Source: Takifugu bimaculatus (lineage: Eukaryota; Chordata; Actinopteri; Tetraodontiformes; Tetraodontidae). Taken from it: a stretch of DNA of 64,000 nucleotides. The notes under the pieces are model-generated. The model saw only the letters and a program-made list of their open reading frames with translations. It did not search any database and was not told where the DNA came from. Positions 37,535 to 49,852 of the stretch are shown here, piece after piece. The DNA is taken from the NCBI GenBank assembly GCA_004026145.2, contig CP034992.1:15169205-15233204 (forward strand). The letters are read 5' to 3'. Every line of letters begins with the position of its first letter. Positions within the stretch are counted from its first letter, which is position 1. A program made the translations under genes and the position numbers.

Positions 37535-40500
37535 GCGTCATTGATTTCACTGGTCTGTAGGCTTCAGCAAAGTCCAAGACATAGATGCCCAGTAAGAAGT
37601 GAACTGCATTGCTGCAGGCAGCATTACTGCTCTGTAGCCTCCAGATTTACACACTGATGGACGTCTCTGAAATAATTGATACCATAGAAGGAGAGAGAAT
37701 CAATATGAAGTCAGATTATCAGCAGCGGCGTGAGATCCTTTTCATATTCCACTTCCGGGTTACTCTGCCCATTGTCCATGACCTCCTTCTTTGTTAACTC
37801 TCAGCATTACAGGTTAGACATTCAGATGAAATTCCCACCTGCTCTCTCTTAAGAATAATGAACACACAGCAGAGCTCACCACTCATTAATCTCTGAGAAT
37901 CTGCGATAAAAATCAGTCACTGATGCTGAGTAGAAAAGGAGGACAGTTATCTTTATTACTTGCATTACCGGCTTATCTGGAGAAGCAGGTGGTCACAAAG
38001 ACAGAGCACCAGCCGACCTTTCGTAGAAGTCATTTCTCATTTTCTTCAGATTAATGTGGGCTCAGGAGCCCAAGAGCCACCTCCGACCTGCTCACCATTA
38101 GGCAAATGTGCTTTGAACAAGCTGCTGGTCCAATACAGCCATGACTCCATAATTGTGTTGTGTTACCTTACAGTCTTCCTCTAAAGATGTTAAAGGAACC
38201 ATAGCCGTTGAGTGGCAGTTTGACACTACCCAGAAAGTGAGAGGTGGACAGCGTCTCAATTATATCAGTAGTCCATGATCATGCTCCGAGGGAGGACAGT
38301 CTCTGTGTGTTGTGCTCTGCTGAGTGTTTGTGAGGCTTCCGCAGAAGCGTGAAACCGCAGTAATGTTAAAGCTAATTGCTCATCTGGAACACATATAGGA
38401 ACAGACTTTTGTCAAAGAAATGGTTAAAAAAAATCACCGGAAAGTTCATTTGAAGGAGACATTTTCACACCACAGGCAGCTGTCTAACTTTTTACAATGA
38501 GAGATTGATTTTCTTTTTTCCAAAGAGTGCAGCCCCTTCAGTTTCTCCCTAAAGATCTTCCTCCATTATTCTATTTTCCCCCTTTCTACCACTCCAATTT
38601 CTCATGAGATCTCTCTTTTCCATCCCTCCATCAGAAGATCTGTGAACTTAAAAAGCACCCATGTATGTTAGTGTCCAGTGGGGACTGTCACAAATGTGTA
38701 GGAGCACGAACGAGGACGTGATAGAACCACCCCCCAGCTTGGATGTTTTTAATTTCTTCAGGGAATGCCAATGCTCAAACTGCGATATATTAAACACGCC
38801 TTCCCAATTTCCTAACATGTCTCAGTAGTGCAAATGACTTTAGTCTCATGGAGAGAGGAGCTGAGGGGAAGGCAGTGAAGGTGGTATCTGTCTGTGGGCC
38901 CCTGTGGTCCCCATATTGTCTGACTATTTCCTCTGCTTCAATTAAGAGAATTTAAAGTAAAACCAAAATGTCACAGTGAAGGGCACCATGTAGCGTGAAG
39001 ACACCCGACACATCCTCTGACCACAGAAGCTGAACCTTTACTGCCCTGCAGCTAATTAATGCATTGCTAACCTAACAGAAACTCACAATGTTGGCGAGAC
39101 AGTCAGCAATCAACTGAATGTAGTCAAAGTAGTCACATATTTCACACCTACCTTTTGTTTGTAAGTGTATTTGTGAGCTCTCAGCTCTTTTCTGATGCTC
39201 AGAGAGTCAATGACGAATGTCAATGACGAAAATAGTCCTTGCAAGCATTTGATTTGATTATCGGTGGCGGTATCTTTTTTTTTTCTTTGGCACACAAAGG
39301 CAGGCTGTAAAACCACAAAAATATCAAATCAATAATTAATAACTAAACATAAATGTATTCGTATATAGACACTAAAGGGCTGAAAACATAGAGACAGATG
39401 CACGCATGTTTATTTTACGTGTCAACACATGGTTGTGTCTGCTGTTTGCATTTATCAGGGCTGTTGTAAAAACTGTCCCTTAGTCTGTCAGGTGCTGCTA
39501 TGAATCATTCATTTGAGGGCTAGAATTTAAAGAATGCAGTCAAGGAAAAGTTTTATTTAGTGATTTTAGTAAAAAATAAAGCAGTAAAGTTCAGGGTGGA
39601 GCGGAGGCCTGAGGAGCCTGAGGAGGTCTCTGGTGGTGGCTTTACCTGTAAAATGTCTTGTCTGCCTTGTGGACATACACACAGGTGTCTGCAGGCTTGG
39701 ATCAGGTCCACTCCACAAAAAGAAAGAAGTGCAGCAACATTGCGTTAATCAGATGTTGGACAACATGAAGATGTTTTAGTTTTACTAAAGGACTTAAAAA
39801 TCCCTGAGTATATGGATGAAATATCTTATTTAATTATTAACAGTCTGAATCATTCCACCTGAGCTTGCAACATGTTTGCCTGAGCAAGCCTGTGAAAAAT
39901 CAGTGTTTCAAATGCCAGGAAACATCTCCTTCCTCTGCATGTTCCTGGTTAATGGAGTCTAAATATTCAATAACAAATGTGCATCCTTCTGAAACAGCCT
40001 TGATTTTTGCCTGACCTGGGAGGAACTTTGCTTCACTCATTTAGTAACATTGTAAATACAAGGACACGGGGAGTCTGCACCATCTTCACAAAACCTCCAT
40101 GCCAGCTCTGGGAAATGAAGGCTGGACTTACTTGCTGTTTTTATCATGGCAGGTCCACACTGGTGAGGAGGAGAGAGGGTCAGTCAGGGACCTGCCAGTG
40201 AGGAGAACATAATATGATCCAAACCCAGAAATGGCTAAGGAGGAATCAGAGAGCCAAGCCAAGGCCTGAGGCTGCCCTCACTTTTATTTCAAGTATGGGG
40301 ATCATTCAGGTCTCCTTCCCCAACTGAGAACAATTGCGAAGGACAGTTTTTCTTGCACCGGAGTTTAGAACAAGACGAAAAGATGAGGCAACTATTTTAG
40401 TACTTTTTAATACTAAATTTTCATTCATTGAACGACAAACCAACAAAAGACCTTGAACCATGAACCTCAGTTGTAGGTGCCAACCATCATGTTTATTTTT

Positions 40501-41957
40501 AGCATCATTCAGACGACAATGTAGAGTAGTCACTGCCATCACAGCCATTATTTATTGCTTTCAGAAAGCAACAGGTCAAAGCACAAATGACTTTGAGTCA
40601 GGTGAGAAAGCATTATATTATGGCTCTGAAAAGTCTGAATTTACAGGAATAATTCTGAACATTCTGACAGGATGGTGCCGGGTTTACTGCCTGATTTCAG
40701 TCTTTCATCTTTTGTCTTTGATGTGCACTTTCTGTGAATGAAATCACATCCTCCAGAGATGTGCACTGCCATTTGCTTGTTTAAAGATATTGTGATTTCA
40801 CAGGTCAGGGTCGACTTTGTGGTGGGGTGGCTCTACTTGGCATCACCTTCTCACGATAGTGTTTTGATCTGACACCATATCTGTCAGAAACCATTCCCCC
40901 CTTCAATCCGGAGGGGCAGAAACAGCTTGTGTTGCTCCTCGTCGGCGCTTGTGGCATTGCGGATGTGGACTGATGAAATCCCAGTCTGGACGGATGTCAG
41001 TCAGGGGGCTGGGCTCTGCTCTCCTGGTGGAGATCATTAGATACCCAAAGTCGCTGAAACACACCCACAATGTGAGACACTCTTCTTTCTTAGGGAGGAA
41101 AACATCATCTGCTCAGACATCTGGTGTTTGTGACATGTTGTCATCAGGACAGTTATTCAAGCATGTCATTGACAAAATGAACGGTGAGCTCATATGTCAA
41201 TCTTAATGATGGGTCCTTATCGCCATCTCACTGTGCAAAACGTAGCATCTGGGGCCTATTGGGGGGGCATTGTGCAAGAAAACCAAACAGTTTTGATCAG
41301 GACACAAGAGGAGAGTCGCAAATATTGCACCTACTCAGCTACTTGCTCCCTTCAACAACAGACATCAAATGACAAAAATGGTGGGTTCGAGTTAGGGATT
41401 CCATTTCACGACCAGTTTGGTTGTGTATCGGTCCTCTGATAGCATTAGAGGAGAAGCAGACGTGCCTACGGACAGCTGAGCTCCACAGCCATGTGGACAG
41501 ATGTCATGATCCAATCATCTGGACCTCCAAGCACATTTGCTTTGTACATCCCAATCAGCTGAAACTGAGCGCACATTTGAGTGCCAGTCTTCTCCCTCGC
41601 CACGCTCTTAAATAAATTTGCAAATAAGCATAAACTGAGGGGGGTTTCCACTCTCTTTGTCTCATTGCTTGTTTCCTTTATCTGATTGCAAGAAGAGGAA
41701 CCTTGTAAGTTAGAGGAGCTTGTCTTTTTTTTTTGGCATAGCGCCCCCTCTGGTATTAATGATAAACAGATGATTAATATGCTGTAAAAAATGAAATTGG
41801 TTACAATTTGGGAGTGTGGTACCCCGCCAACATGGTTTAAATCCTTTAAACAGAGATACTAAGGGTCTTGTTTTGTCTTCTGTAGTATAGTGCAAAAAAC
41901 AGCAAGTCACTAACTTTAGCCACTAATAGTAATAATGCTGAATCCAGGCTTATATTC
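37535..41957. other. fhit intron, unassigned
   Basis: I see no gene or well-supported mobile element. Open frames are scattered and short. Confidence 0.5.
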
Positions 41958-41968
41958 AGGAGAGTACA

Positions 41969-41999
<31 letters not shown>

Positions 42000-42845
42000 T
42001 AGCGTCAATCAAAATTGTTTCAAGGCGTTTTCCAGAATCCCAGGGCCTAACCCCAGACAAGCAACAGTGGCAAGGAAAAACTCCCCTTTAACAGGAAGAA
42101 ACCTTGAGCAGGACCAGTCTCATGTAGGGGGAAGAGGAGAGGAGAGGGAGAGGAGGTCGGAGGTCATCATGCAGCTCCGAAGGCGGCGATACCTGTAAAT
42201 GGGGGGGGGGGGGGGCAGAAAAACTACACAGGAATCAGCATAACTAGTCTGCTTGAGGAGGAGAGGAGAGGAGAGGAGAGGAGATTTGTCTGAGGGGAAG
42301 GCAGTCATTTGTCTATCTATGTAGTAACTGGAACTACAGAATTAGCAACAATAAGCTTTTTCAAAGAGGTAGGTTTTAAGTCTGATCTTAAAAGTAGAGA
42401 TGGAGTCAGCCTCCCGTACCTGGACAGGGAGCTGGTTCCATAGCAGGGGGGCCTGGTAGCTAAATGCTCGGCCCCCCATTCTACTCCTAGAAACTCTGGG
42501 AACCACAAGTAGACCAGCATTCTGAGAGCGGAGCGGTCTATTGGGCTGATAAGGTATCACTAGCTCCTCCAGGTAGGATGGAGCTAGGCCTCTGAGGACC
42601 TTGTAGGTCAAAAGAAAGGTTTTAAAAATGATTCTAAATTTAACGGGCAGCCTATGAAGCGACACCATTACAGGAGTTATGTGATTTATTTTGTCAATAC
42701 CTGTCAGAACTCTGGCTGCAGCATTTTGGATCAACTGGAGGCCTCTTAAAGAGTTGTTTGGACACCCTGATAATAAAGAATTACAATAGTCCAGCCTGGA
42801 AGTAACAAAAGCATGAATTAACTTTTCAGCATCAGTAGCTTCCTA
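41958..42845 (-). mobile_element. L2/Rex1-type LINE, 5'-truncated
   Basis: This is the best-preserved copy of the family in the window. On the minus strand the RT C-terminal region is followed by a 3'UTR with (CTCCT)n, a C-run, the stretch ctgttaaaggggagtttttc, and an ATTTG/ATTGA tail near 41970. The tail and 3'UTR are shared with copies at 8816, 54140 and 55311. Confidence 0.87.
42342..42734 (-). pseudogene. LINE reverse transcriptase C-terminal fragment
   Basis: The 130-residue frame starts MIQNAAARVLTGIDKINHIT and includes LHRLPVKFRIIFKTFLLTYK, LRSQNAGLLVVPRVSRSRMG and APLLWNQLPVQVREADS, the conserved C-terminus of CR1/L2-clade pol proteins. It has no stop within it but lacks the endonuclease and RT palm, so it is a truncated remnant. 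Confidence 0.85.
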
Positions 42846-42859
42846 ATCTTTGTGATTGT

Positions 42860-43320
42860 CCTCAGGTGAAAAAAAATGCTCAATACCTGTCAGGGGGATT
42901 CATTTTAGGACAATTAAATTGTTTATTTAACAAGAAGTCATTGACCAAATGAAAATGCTTCCTGTTTACATGAACAAATTCATCTTGTGATGGTGACTTT
43001 GTAGCAACATGTGTGCAGTCGATAGCTCCAACTAGGAAACCCGGCTCTTGCTGCAAATGGTGCTTTTCTGTTGGCCTGTCCAACTACAACGTTTTTAGGA
43101 ATTTGATAATTGTGGCCGACATGTGGATTATTCCATCCCACACAGCCACCATGGCTTGGCTCATTCCGGGCTCAGTCCCAATGGGTTGGCCAACTTGCTG
43201 AAATGAGCCTGTGTCTGGGAAGCCCTGTGTGGTCAGCACCAGTATGGGCACAGGAAAGACCTGGCTCCTGGCCCTGTCACATCCAAGTGTGGCCCTAGCT
43301 GCACAGTTCAATGAGGATAG
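42860..43320 (-). pseudogene. PIF/Harbinger (HARBI1-like) transposase fragment
   Basis: Two minus frames join across a frameshift near 43083. The upstream one has GFPDTGSFQQVGQPIGTEPGMSQ and AVWDGIIHMSATIIKFL; the downstream one has GFLVGAIDCTHVATKSPSQD and EFVHVNRKHFH. GAIDCTH holds the first catalytic Asp of the DDE_Tnp_4 domain. The later acidic residues are absent, because the sequence runs into the LINE to its left. It is a dead fragment. Confidence 0.75.
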
Positions 43321-46317
43321 TTCTTGGGAACCTGAATAAGCTGATGAGCCAGTCCTGCTCTTTCTCTGCTCACTGCTCCATTAGCAACAGCTTCTATAGC
43401 ACCAATGCTGCCATAGTTATTGACGGTGTTTCTGCTCCATTTCGCACTTTTGTATTCACTCCTGTCATCACAAAAACTTGGGTGTGTTCACTGTTTATCA
43501 GTTATCACCCTCAGGAATACCCTTTTGGACATTATTAACAGTTAACCAGCATCACCTTTCAGGGTGACCAACAGCTGCAACCACCAAGTTGTTGTGGAGC
43601 ACCGCACACTTCCACACTCAGTTCACTCCTGATAAATCGGAAAATGAGCATGGAAAAGTGCATTTGCAACATTTTTGTATGTACTCACTATTTGTACAAG
43701 AGACTCCTGGGCTGAAGTTGTATCGATTTTACCGTTCCTGTGTTTCTGGGAATGTCAGTGATACATTCGTTATTGTCATGAGACAACTTTGTTCACTGTG
43801 TGAAGTATTGTTTGAGTAACAGTGATGGCCCCAACCTCAGCCAGATTAGCTCAGAACTCTCACCAGGCTTATTTCGCTTTTGAATCAGCACTAAAATCTA
43901 GATGGAGGAAAATGTCATTTGCATTTCTTCTCTGAAATGATTCTTTCTGTAAGATTTACAGACTGCTGTCGAGCCCAAAGCTTTGCCGGCTGTAACTTTC
44001 TCATTTCTCAGGTCTCTTTTTTTTTAAAGTCAGAATGGAAAAGAGTTTTAAGACGCAAAGTTTATTTCAAGTGTTCTTGTAGAGACAGTGCACAACAGTT
44101 GTAATGCAAAGTGACTGGAAGAGAAGAGCAAAGACGAGCATCACACCCACGTGCACACCTCAGTGATGCTTCTGCATGCCTGAGCGCCGTTGACAAAACA
44201 ATTGATATTCTTGCGCAATAGGCTAACAGATTTTACACTAGAAGGACACTTTAGAGTTGACTTGCAAGACATTAGTCAGGCTGAAGTCAGGATAAGGAAA
44301 TAATGAGGTGGTGCTGTCAGCATGTGAGTTATTTAAATCCAGCTAACCATCAGCAGCTCATTTTATGTGAGTGCTCGTATATGTAGAGATCTGGTACTTA
44401 TGCCAAAAGATCTTGATGGGCAGTAAAATGCTGCCATTTTCTTTTGATCTTGTTGTCTTTTTGCTCTTTTGATTTAACCACAAATGAATAGCCACCCCCT
44501 GCCACAGCTCATGGCTGTATGTAGAGGAAGTCAGGTACAAAACCACCCTCGTCCTGCCTGCATGAAAGAACCGTTAGTATATAGTGTCACGTTGGCCAGA
44601 CGTGCTCTTTTAGATGCTGATGATTTTACTTTGGTTTTCATTCCCATCTGGGGATGGTCCACAAACGCTGATTAAAAGCCCTTTGGTAAAATGTTTGATG
44701 ACTGACCATAATATCTCTATCATTTCAGAAAAACATCGCTAATGATGTAAATGTGCATGAATTACAGTTTTAAAAAAAAACAACACAGGACCATCTTAAA
44801 CAAATTAAAAATAGCATTGCGGTAATGATCAGAAATCAAAATCTTGTCTTTCTGTCCCATCCATATCTGTGGTCAGCAGCTCCGACATAACATAAGAGGT
44901 TATTTTTATAGGCAGCCGCTGTCTTTGGGAATCACAGAAACAAGCGTGGAGGCTCAAAGCTGTCCCTCTGGAACTTAGTCAGACAGTCTGTTACTTTTTG
45001 TTAAGCCACGTGACAGTTTGGGTTTTAATTGACACAATTTTTCAGTTCCAGGATGAATGTCTACAGATTTCACTGTGGTTGAGGAAGAAAAGTCTCATCT
45101 TGACATTAATCTGAGCCCACAACAATGGAGATATGCAATATGGAACCTGTATGAATTGATCTGTTGACAGAATTTCTGTTGATGGAGGAATCTTTTAATA
45201 GGTGCATGTGTATCTCTACTGAGACACAGCCAGTTCATCATTCAGTAGAATATTAAGACTTAATTAGTCTTAATGGGGATTCTGGAGTCGATCCCAGCAG
45301 AGCAGTCACTGTTTACTACTGTGGAGCAGGTCAGAGTTGCAGGACTAAAACCAGGCTCAAAGTGGTGAAGCCATCACAAAGTGATGCAGGAGCTAGGCTA
45401 CGTCCTGCCATCATCCAGCCCATATGTGGATTTCCTTCCAGGCTTACACGTGAGAATATAATGGCTACAACTGTAGGCTAATGGGATGAGAATATTGATG
45501 CGCCAAGACTAGGATGACCTCTCTGTCACCTTGGGAGGTCACTATTTAATGAAAGGGTGTTCAGCAGGACATATGAGGTCGTTGCTGCCCAACACCCATT
45601 CGCCACAGGAGAAAATGGGGTTGCTGAAGGTTAATCAAGTGTTTTTCTCTCACTCTCGCTCACTTTGCTGCTAAATACTTCCTGGCTATGTGCGTAGTAA
45701 ACGGCCCTTCAGCACCTACCTACAGAGATCTGAAGTCCTTGTTTTTAACGGAAGTAAAAGCTTTTTTTTTTTTTTTTTTTTTAAATCAACCTAGCTTGAC
45801 TGAAGGAAGCTACATTTTTTGTAGTTATACTACTATTTTAATAAATCAGTGTTATTTTGCCAAAACAATACCTCAGCATTTATTTGAGTGTTAGCTAAGA
45901 TGCTACACATGGGAAGTTAACTGTGTTTCTTATACACATATATTTACAGACAATTTGCTCTCCACCTGTGACACAAATATGTAACTACATCCTGACATGT
46001 TCTTCCTCCTAATGTTTAGTATTCCAACGAAGACTTAAGTAGTAGCCACATTTTTTTTACTGAGCATATTTTAGCATTGCTTACTTGGTTGATTATATTG
46101 AGATCCTGTCCAGGCTAGTGGCTGAGAGTTTGCATGTTTTTCCTCCCACAGGGGGTAATGGTGAATTGGCTGATCTGTGAATGTTTGTATAGTATCCCCT
46201 TCATGAGGTGGTGACTGGTCCATGGTCTACTCTACCTCCCACTAGGCTCAAGATTAGCATCACCAACATTTCTGGTGTTTATGAAAAGCTCTTCATCAGC
46301 AGAATCTTGAAGAACAA
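43321..46317. other. fhit intron, unassigned
   Basis: Only a T19 run near 45763 stands out. I see no gene or repeat family. Confidence 0.5.
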
Positions 46318-46533
46318 GGTGAATCAGGTAAAACAGCAAGGTAGAATCAGGTGAAACAACAAGGCACACACAGATGTATACAGCAGGGCAGAATTGGGTA
46401 AAACATCCAGGCAGAATTAGGTGAAATATCAAGGCAGAAAGAGGTGAAACAACCAAGCACACACAGGTGAAACAGCTAGACACACACAGATGAAACAACC
46501 AGGCAGAAACAGGTGAAGCAGCCATGCAGATAC
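46318..46533. repeat. 23-bp minisatellite
   Basis: About nine diverged units of roughly CAGGTGAAACAACCAGGCA plus four bases. Adjacent units near 46442-46533 keep an exact 23-bp spacing. Because 23 is not a multiple of three, the 138-residue minus frame across it is a by-product, not a gene. Confidence 0.8.
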
Positions 46534-47429
46534 ATTGGAGAAAAAAAAAACAAGCTCTACAAGGAAGTTCACTTAAATGTGGGCCTTTGACCAGCTGACA
46601 ACCCTCAGCAACAGCTGTACATGAAATCCAGTCCACAATAACAGCCATTCAGCCCTGTAGCACTAATAGTCTCAACTCCCACCAAACTAGTCAGAAGTGA
46701 AGAAGCCTCTCAGATAAGAGGAGAAACATCTTCCAGTTTCTTTCAACAATCAGTCTCTGCTAGACCATAAAGGAAGATGGATGAATGGAACTTGTCTGCG
46801 TGGAACAAAGCTGAGCACAGCTTTGACACAAAGAGATATGGTGGTACCAGGCCAACTCCAGGTCTGTCTGTCTGGTACTGAAGTCAGTGGCACATGTTCA
46901 TACCAAGATAAAAGCTCAAATTTGAAAGTCCATCTGAAATCTGAGACTATGAAAGAGACTAGAATAGGAACACTGGTCTTTACAACAGCCTCTCCTCACT
47001 GTTAGCTGTAGCCAGCTACCCAGATACAGCGCATTAGTATTCATGATGAATTCATCACTGTCATGGCGAGCGGGCCTCTGTGTCCATGCTGTCAGCACTG
47101 TAACAGAGAAGAGAAGCTGTGCTAAAGAGGTTTAAAGCAGCTCACCGCACACAGACCAGCTGCAGGACAGGAACTCGGCTGCTAAAACACTCTTCTCCCA
47201 CAACCAGACAAAACAGCTGCACAGGTTCTCGTGCAGCCTCCTGTAATCTGAGTAGATGCCACAGCTCTGGTGAACTCTGTACACACTTCAGTAATATGTG
47301 ACACTTTTAACTAAATTTTTTGCTAACAAATTGTGTTTATGAGTGCAGGGTTTCGTCCTGCAGTTACTCCTCCTCACCACAGGGTGAAACAAGGTCATGC
47401 AGTGAATAGTGCAACATATTTAAACATGT

Positions 47430-47583
47430 CTGTGTAGATTCTCAATCATCCAGGTCATTGTATCCAAGGTAGTTTTCTCTGTCAACTGGACTGGGTTTCT
47501 TCTCTTGAAGACGTTTCGCCTTCTATCCAGAACGTCTTCAAGAGAAGAAACCCAGTCCAGTTGACAGAGAAAACTACCTTGGC
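47430..47583. mobile_element. Penelope-derived palindrome with 13-bp target duplication
   Basis: The 154-bp insert lies between two copies of TATTTAAACATGT (47417-47429 and 47584-47596). It contains perfect 52-bp inverted arms (47464-47515 and 47531-47582) around a 15-base loop. The left portion also extends to CTGTGTAGATTCTC. Both arms are the terminal sequence of the Penelope-like element at 48440-48557, placed head to head. Confidence 0.85.
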
Positions 47584-47773
47584 TATTTAAACATGTTTAC
47601 AAAAATTAGCTGTGCTACTCATGAACAATTAGCAGTTGACAAATCTGCTGAGGAGAGGCAGGAGAAGCAATCACAGTGCTAACTTATTTAGCCAAAAAAT
47701 AAAAAAAATAAAAATGGTTGGTTAGGGAGAGAAAGAATGATATGCTGGCTGGTAAATTTAAAATGTTTTTGAT

Positions 47774-48349
47774 GTGGTGTGGGGTGTTGCCAACCATGGG
47801 CGACAAGATGGAGGCCAAGTATTTGGAAATGTTGTAGGTTACAGAATTGATGCTGCTTACTATGGGTCTGAGAGGGGTCCCTGGTTTGTGGATCAGAGGT
47901 TAGTACACCCAAAGGACAAGACACCAAGACCCAAACAAAGTAATGTTGTTTATGCTGTACAGTGCCAGGAGAAATGCAAGGAACTGTACATTGGGGAAAC
48001 CAAACAACCTCTCCACAGAAGAATGGCACAACACTTACACCTAAAGGAGAGTGGGCACTCCTTCGAGGACAGCCAAGTAAGGATACTGGCCAGAGAAGAC
48101 CGCTGGTTTGAAAGGGGGGTCAAGGAAGCTATCCATGTTAAATTGGAAAAACCATCCTTAAACAGAGGTGGTGGCCTGAAGCACTTCCTGTCACCCACAT
48201 ACAATGCAGTCCTCCACTCCTTCCAACAACAAAACAAACATTCACACCATTCCAGGAGACCCAGTGACTCATCACCATGTGATCCAGCAGACAAAGGGGA
48301 GACACCTCAACAGAAACTAGGTGAACGACCCGACGAACGACCCTGCTAA
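47774..48349 (+). pseudogene. GIY-YIG endonuclease fragment (Penelope-like)
   Basis: The open frame of 191 codons holds QRLVHPKDKTPR, SNVVYAVQCQEKCKELYIGE and TKQPLHRRMAQH. This is the linker and GIY-YIG nuclease module at the C-terminus of Penelope-like elements (VYA and YIG strands, catalytic Arg in the HRRM segment). A conserved AIHVKLEKPSLNRGGGLKH block follows. The first 35 or so residues have no visible family resemblance. Without the RT domain it cannot mobilise itself; the nuclease segment itself has no stop. Confidence 0.78.
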
Positions 48350-48557
48350 CGACTCTCAGGTGACCACCCAGATCATTAGCATGCTAATGGTCCACAGGGG
48401 CTATATATTTTCAAGCTCTCTCCCCAGCGATTTCAGAACTGAAGAAGCCTTCTGGATAGAAGGCGAAATGTCTTCAAGAGAAGAAACCCAGTCCAGTTGA
48501 CAGAGAAAACTACCTTGGATACAATGACCTGGATGACTGATAATTTACACAGACGTT
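47885..48557 (+). mobile_element. Penelope-like element, 3' end
   Basis: A GIY-YIG coding segment is followed by the family's terminal sequence (gaagaagccttctggatag, gagaagaaacccagtccag, aatgacctggatgactg). The same terminal sequence forms the palindrome 900 bp upstream. The RT part is missing, so this is a 5'-truncated copy. The left boundary is approximate. Confidence 0.8.
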
Positions 48558-49689
48558 AATCTGTCTGTAAACTAAAATGATTAATTGCCATGTTGGTGCA
48601 CAGATATGACCAACTCTGGATACTTCTCTATCCATGCAGAGCCTGTTAGCATATGACTACTCTTGCCTCCAATAAACCTGCAGATCAGGTCATGGTGGTG
48701 GCTGCTAATTGCCCCTCCCTGATCTAGGGCTGGCTGATATGGCAAAAAAATGTTATAAGCTTTTTTTTGCCAAATTGATCGATCTCAACCTAGATATGTA
48801 CAGTCTACTTTCAACCGTCTCTTCAACTCTCTCCAACATTAACATCTGCTTGGAGTTTTTAATATTTACATTCCTTCAGCTATTGCAATATTTAAGCCTC
48901 GGGCAACAGGTTGATTTTCCCACAAACAGCATGGGGAACATTCTTGATCTGGTTATCACTGGCTCAGCCCCTGTAAACACACCATCTGTGCATCATACAG
49001 GCGTGTGTGACAATAAGTAATGTCTGTGGAGTTACATCTTTTATCATTATAAATATCAATTACAAGGGTAGAGTTTGTTTCAAAAACCTAAAAAAACACT
49101 GACAAAAATCTGGCCTCTGACCTCTAACATATTCACTTTGTGCACACATCCTCACTTGCTGAAGTTCATGGACTTTTCCACAAGCAAATTTGATATATCT
49201 CACTCCTCTATCTATGTTCCTGCTTCCGATGAAACCCAGATGAAATCCTCCACTTCTTGCCTCAAATTGGTTGAACTGGTTTGAGTACTACCTCCCTGAC
49301 AGGTCAGGATTTGTTGCCACGGGAGGAGCAAGGTCTCACTCACATGCTGTTGGCTCTGTGGTTTCACAAAGGTCAGAGGGACCCCATTCTATTCACCCTC
49401 TAAATGAAAAGGTCATCAGTGGCTTTGGGATATCTTTTTATTTATTCCCCTGCATCAGACCTGAAAGTCCCTCATAGCCTGCATTACTTTGTCTGACAAG
49501 GACATCATTTTACAAATATTCATTGTAACTGGTGATGTTTGTAGAAGTCACCCGGCTGATGCAATGGGTTAAACTGGGGGGGGGGGGGTACAGAGGCTGA
49601 GCTATGAAAAACTCAAATGTGAGATGTTCGTGTTTGAAACTCAAAACAGAATAAAGAAGCTGAGCACTTGCCTTACCTATGCACTTACC
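48558..49689. other. fhit intron, unassigned
   Basis: Nothing beyond a G13 run near 49577. Confidence 0.5.
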
Positions 49690-49852
49690 TATGAGCACTT
49701 GTGGGTTGAGTACCTTGCTCAAGTGTACCTGGGCAGTGCTCTGAAGGTATTCTGACACCTTCCCCTACTACCAGAACACCTTACTTTTGTCTGCCCTGGG
49801 GCTCAAACCAGAAACTCTCCAATTCTCAGCCCAGTCCCGAGCCAGCACCACC
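49690..49852 (-). mobile_element. tRNA-derived SINE (partial)
   Basis: On the minus strand a tRNA-like head near 49852 contains a B-box-like GGTTTGAGCCC (about 49799-49809), followed by the same cagggcagac and cagagcactgcccaggtac body as the copy at 52466. The 3' tail is lost. Confidence 0.65.

Noticed and set aside
46232..46648. 138-codon Cys-rich minus-strand ORF
   Set aside because: Most of it is the 23-bp minisatellite; the frame rotates through the units and has no domain.
47500..47545. Hammerhead ribozyme in the Penelope end
   Set aside because: Penelope-like elements can carry hammerhead ribozymes and a GCGAAAC-like core is present, but no CTGATGA box with matching stems is seen.
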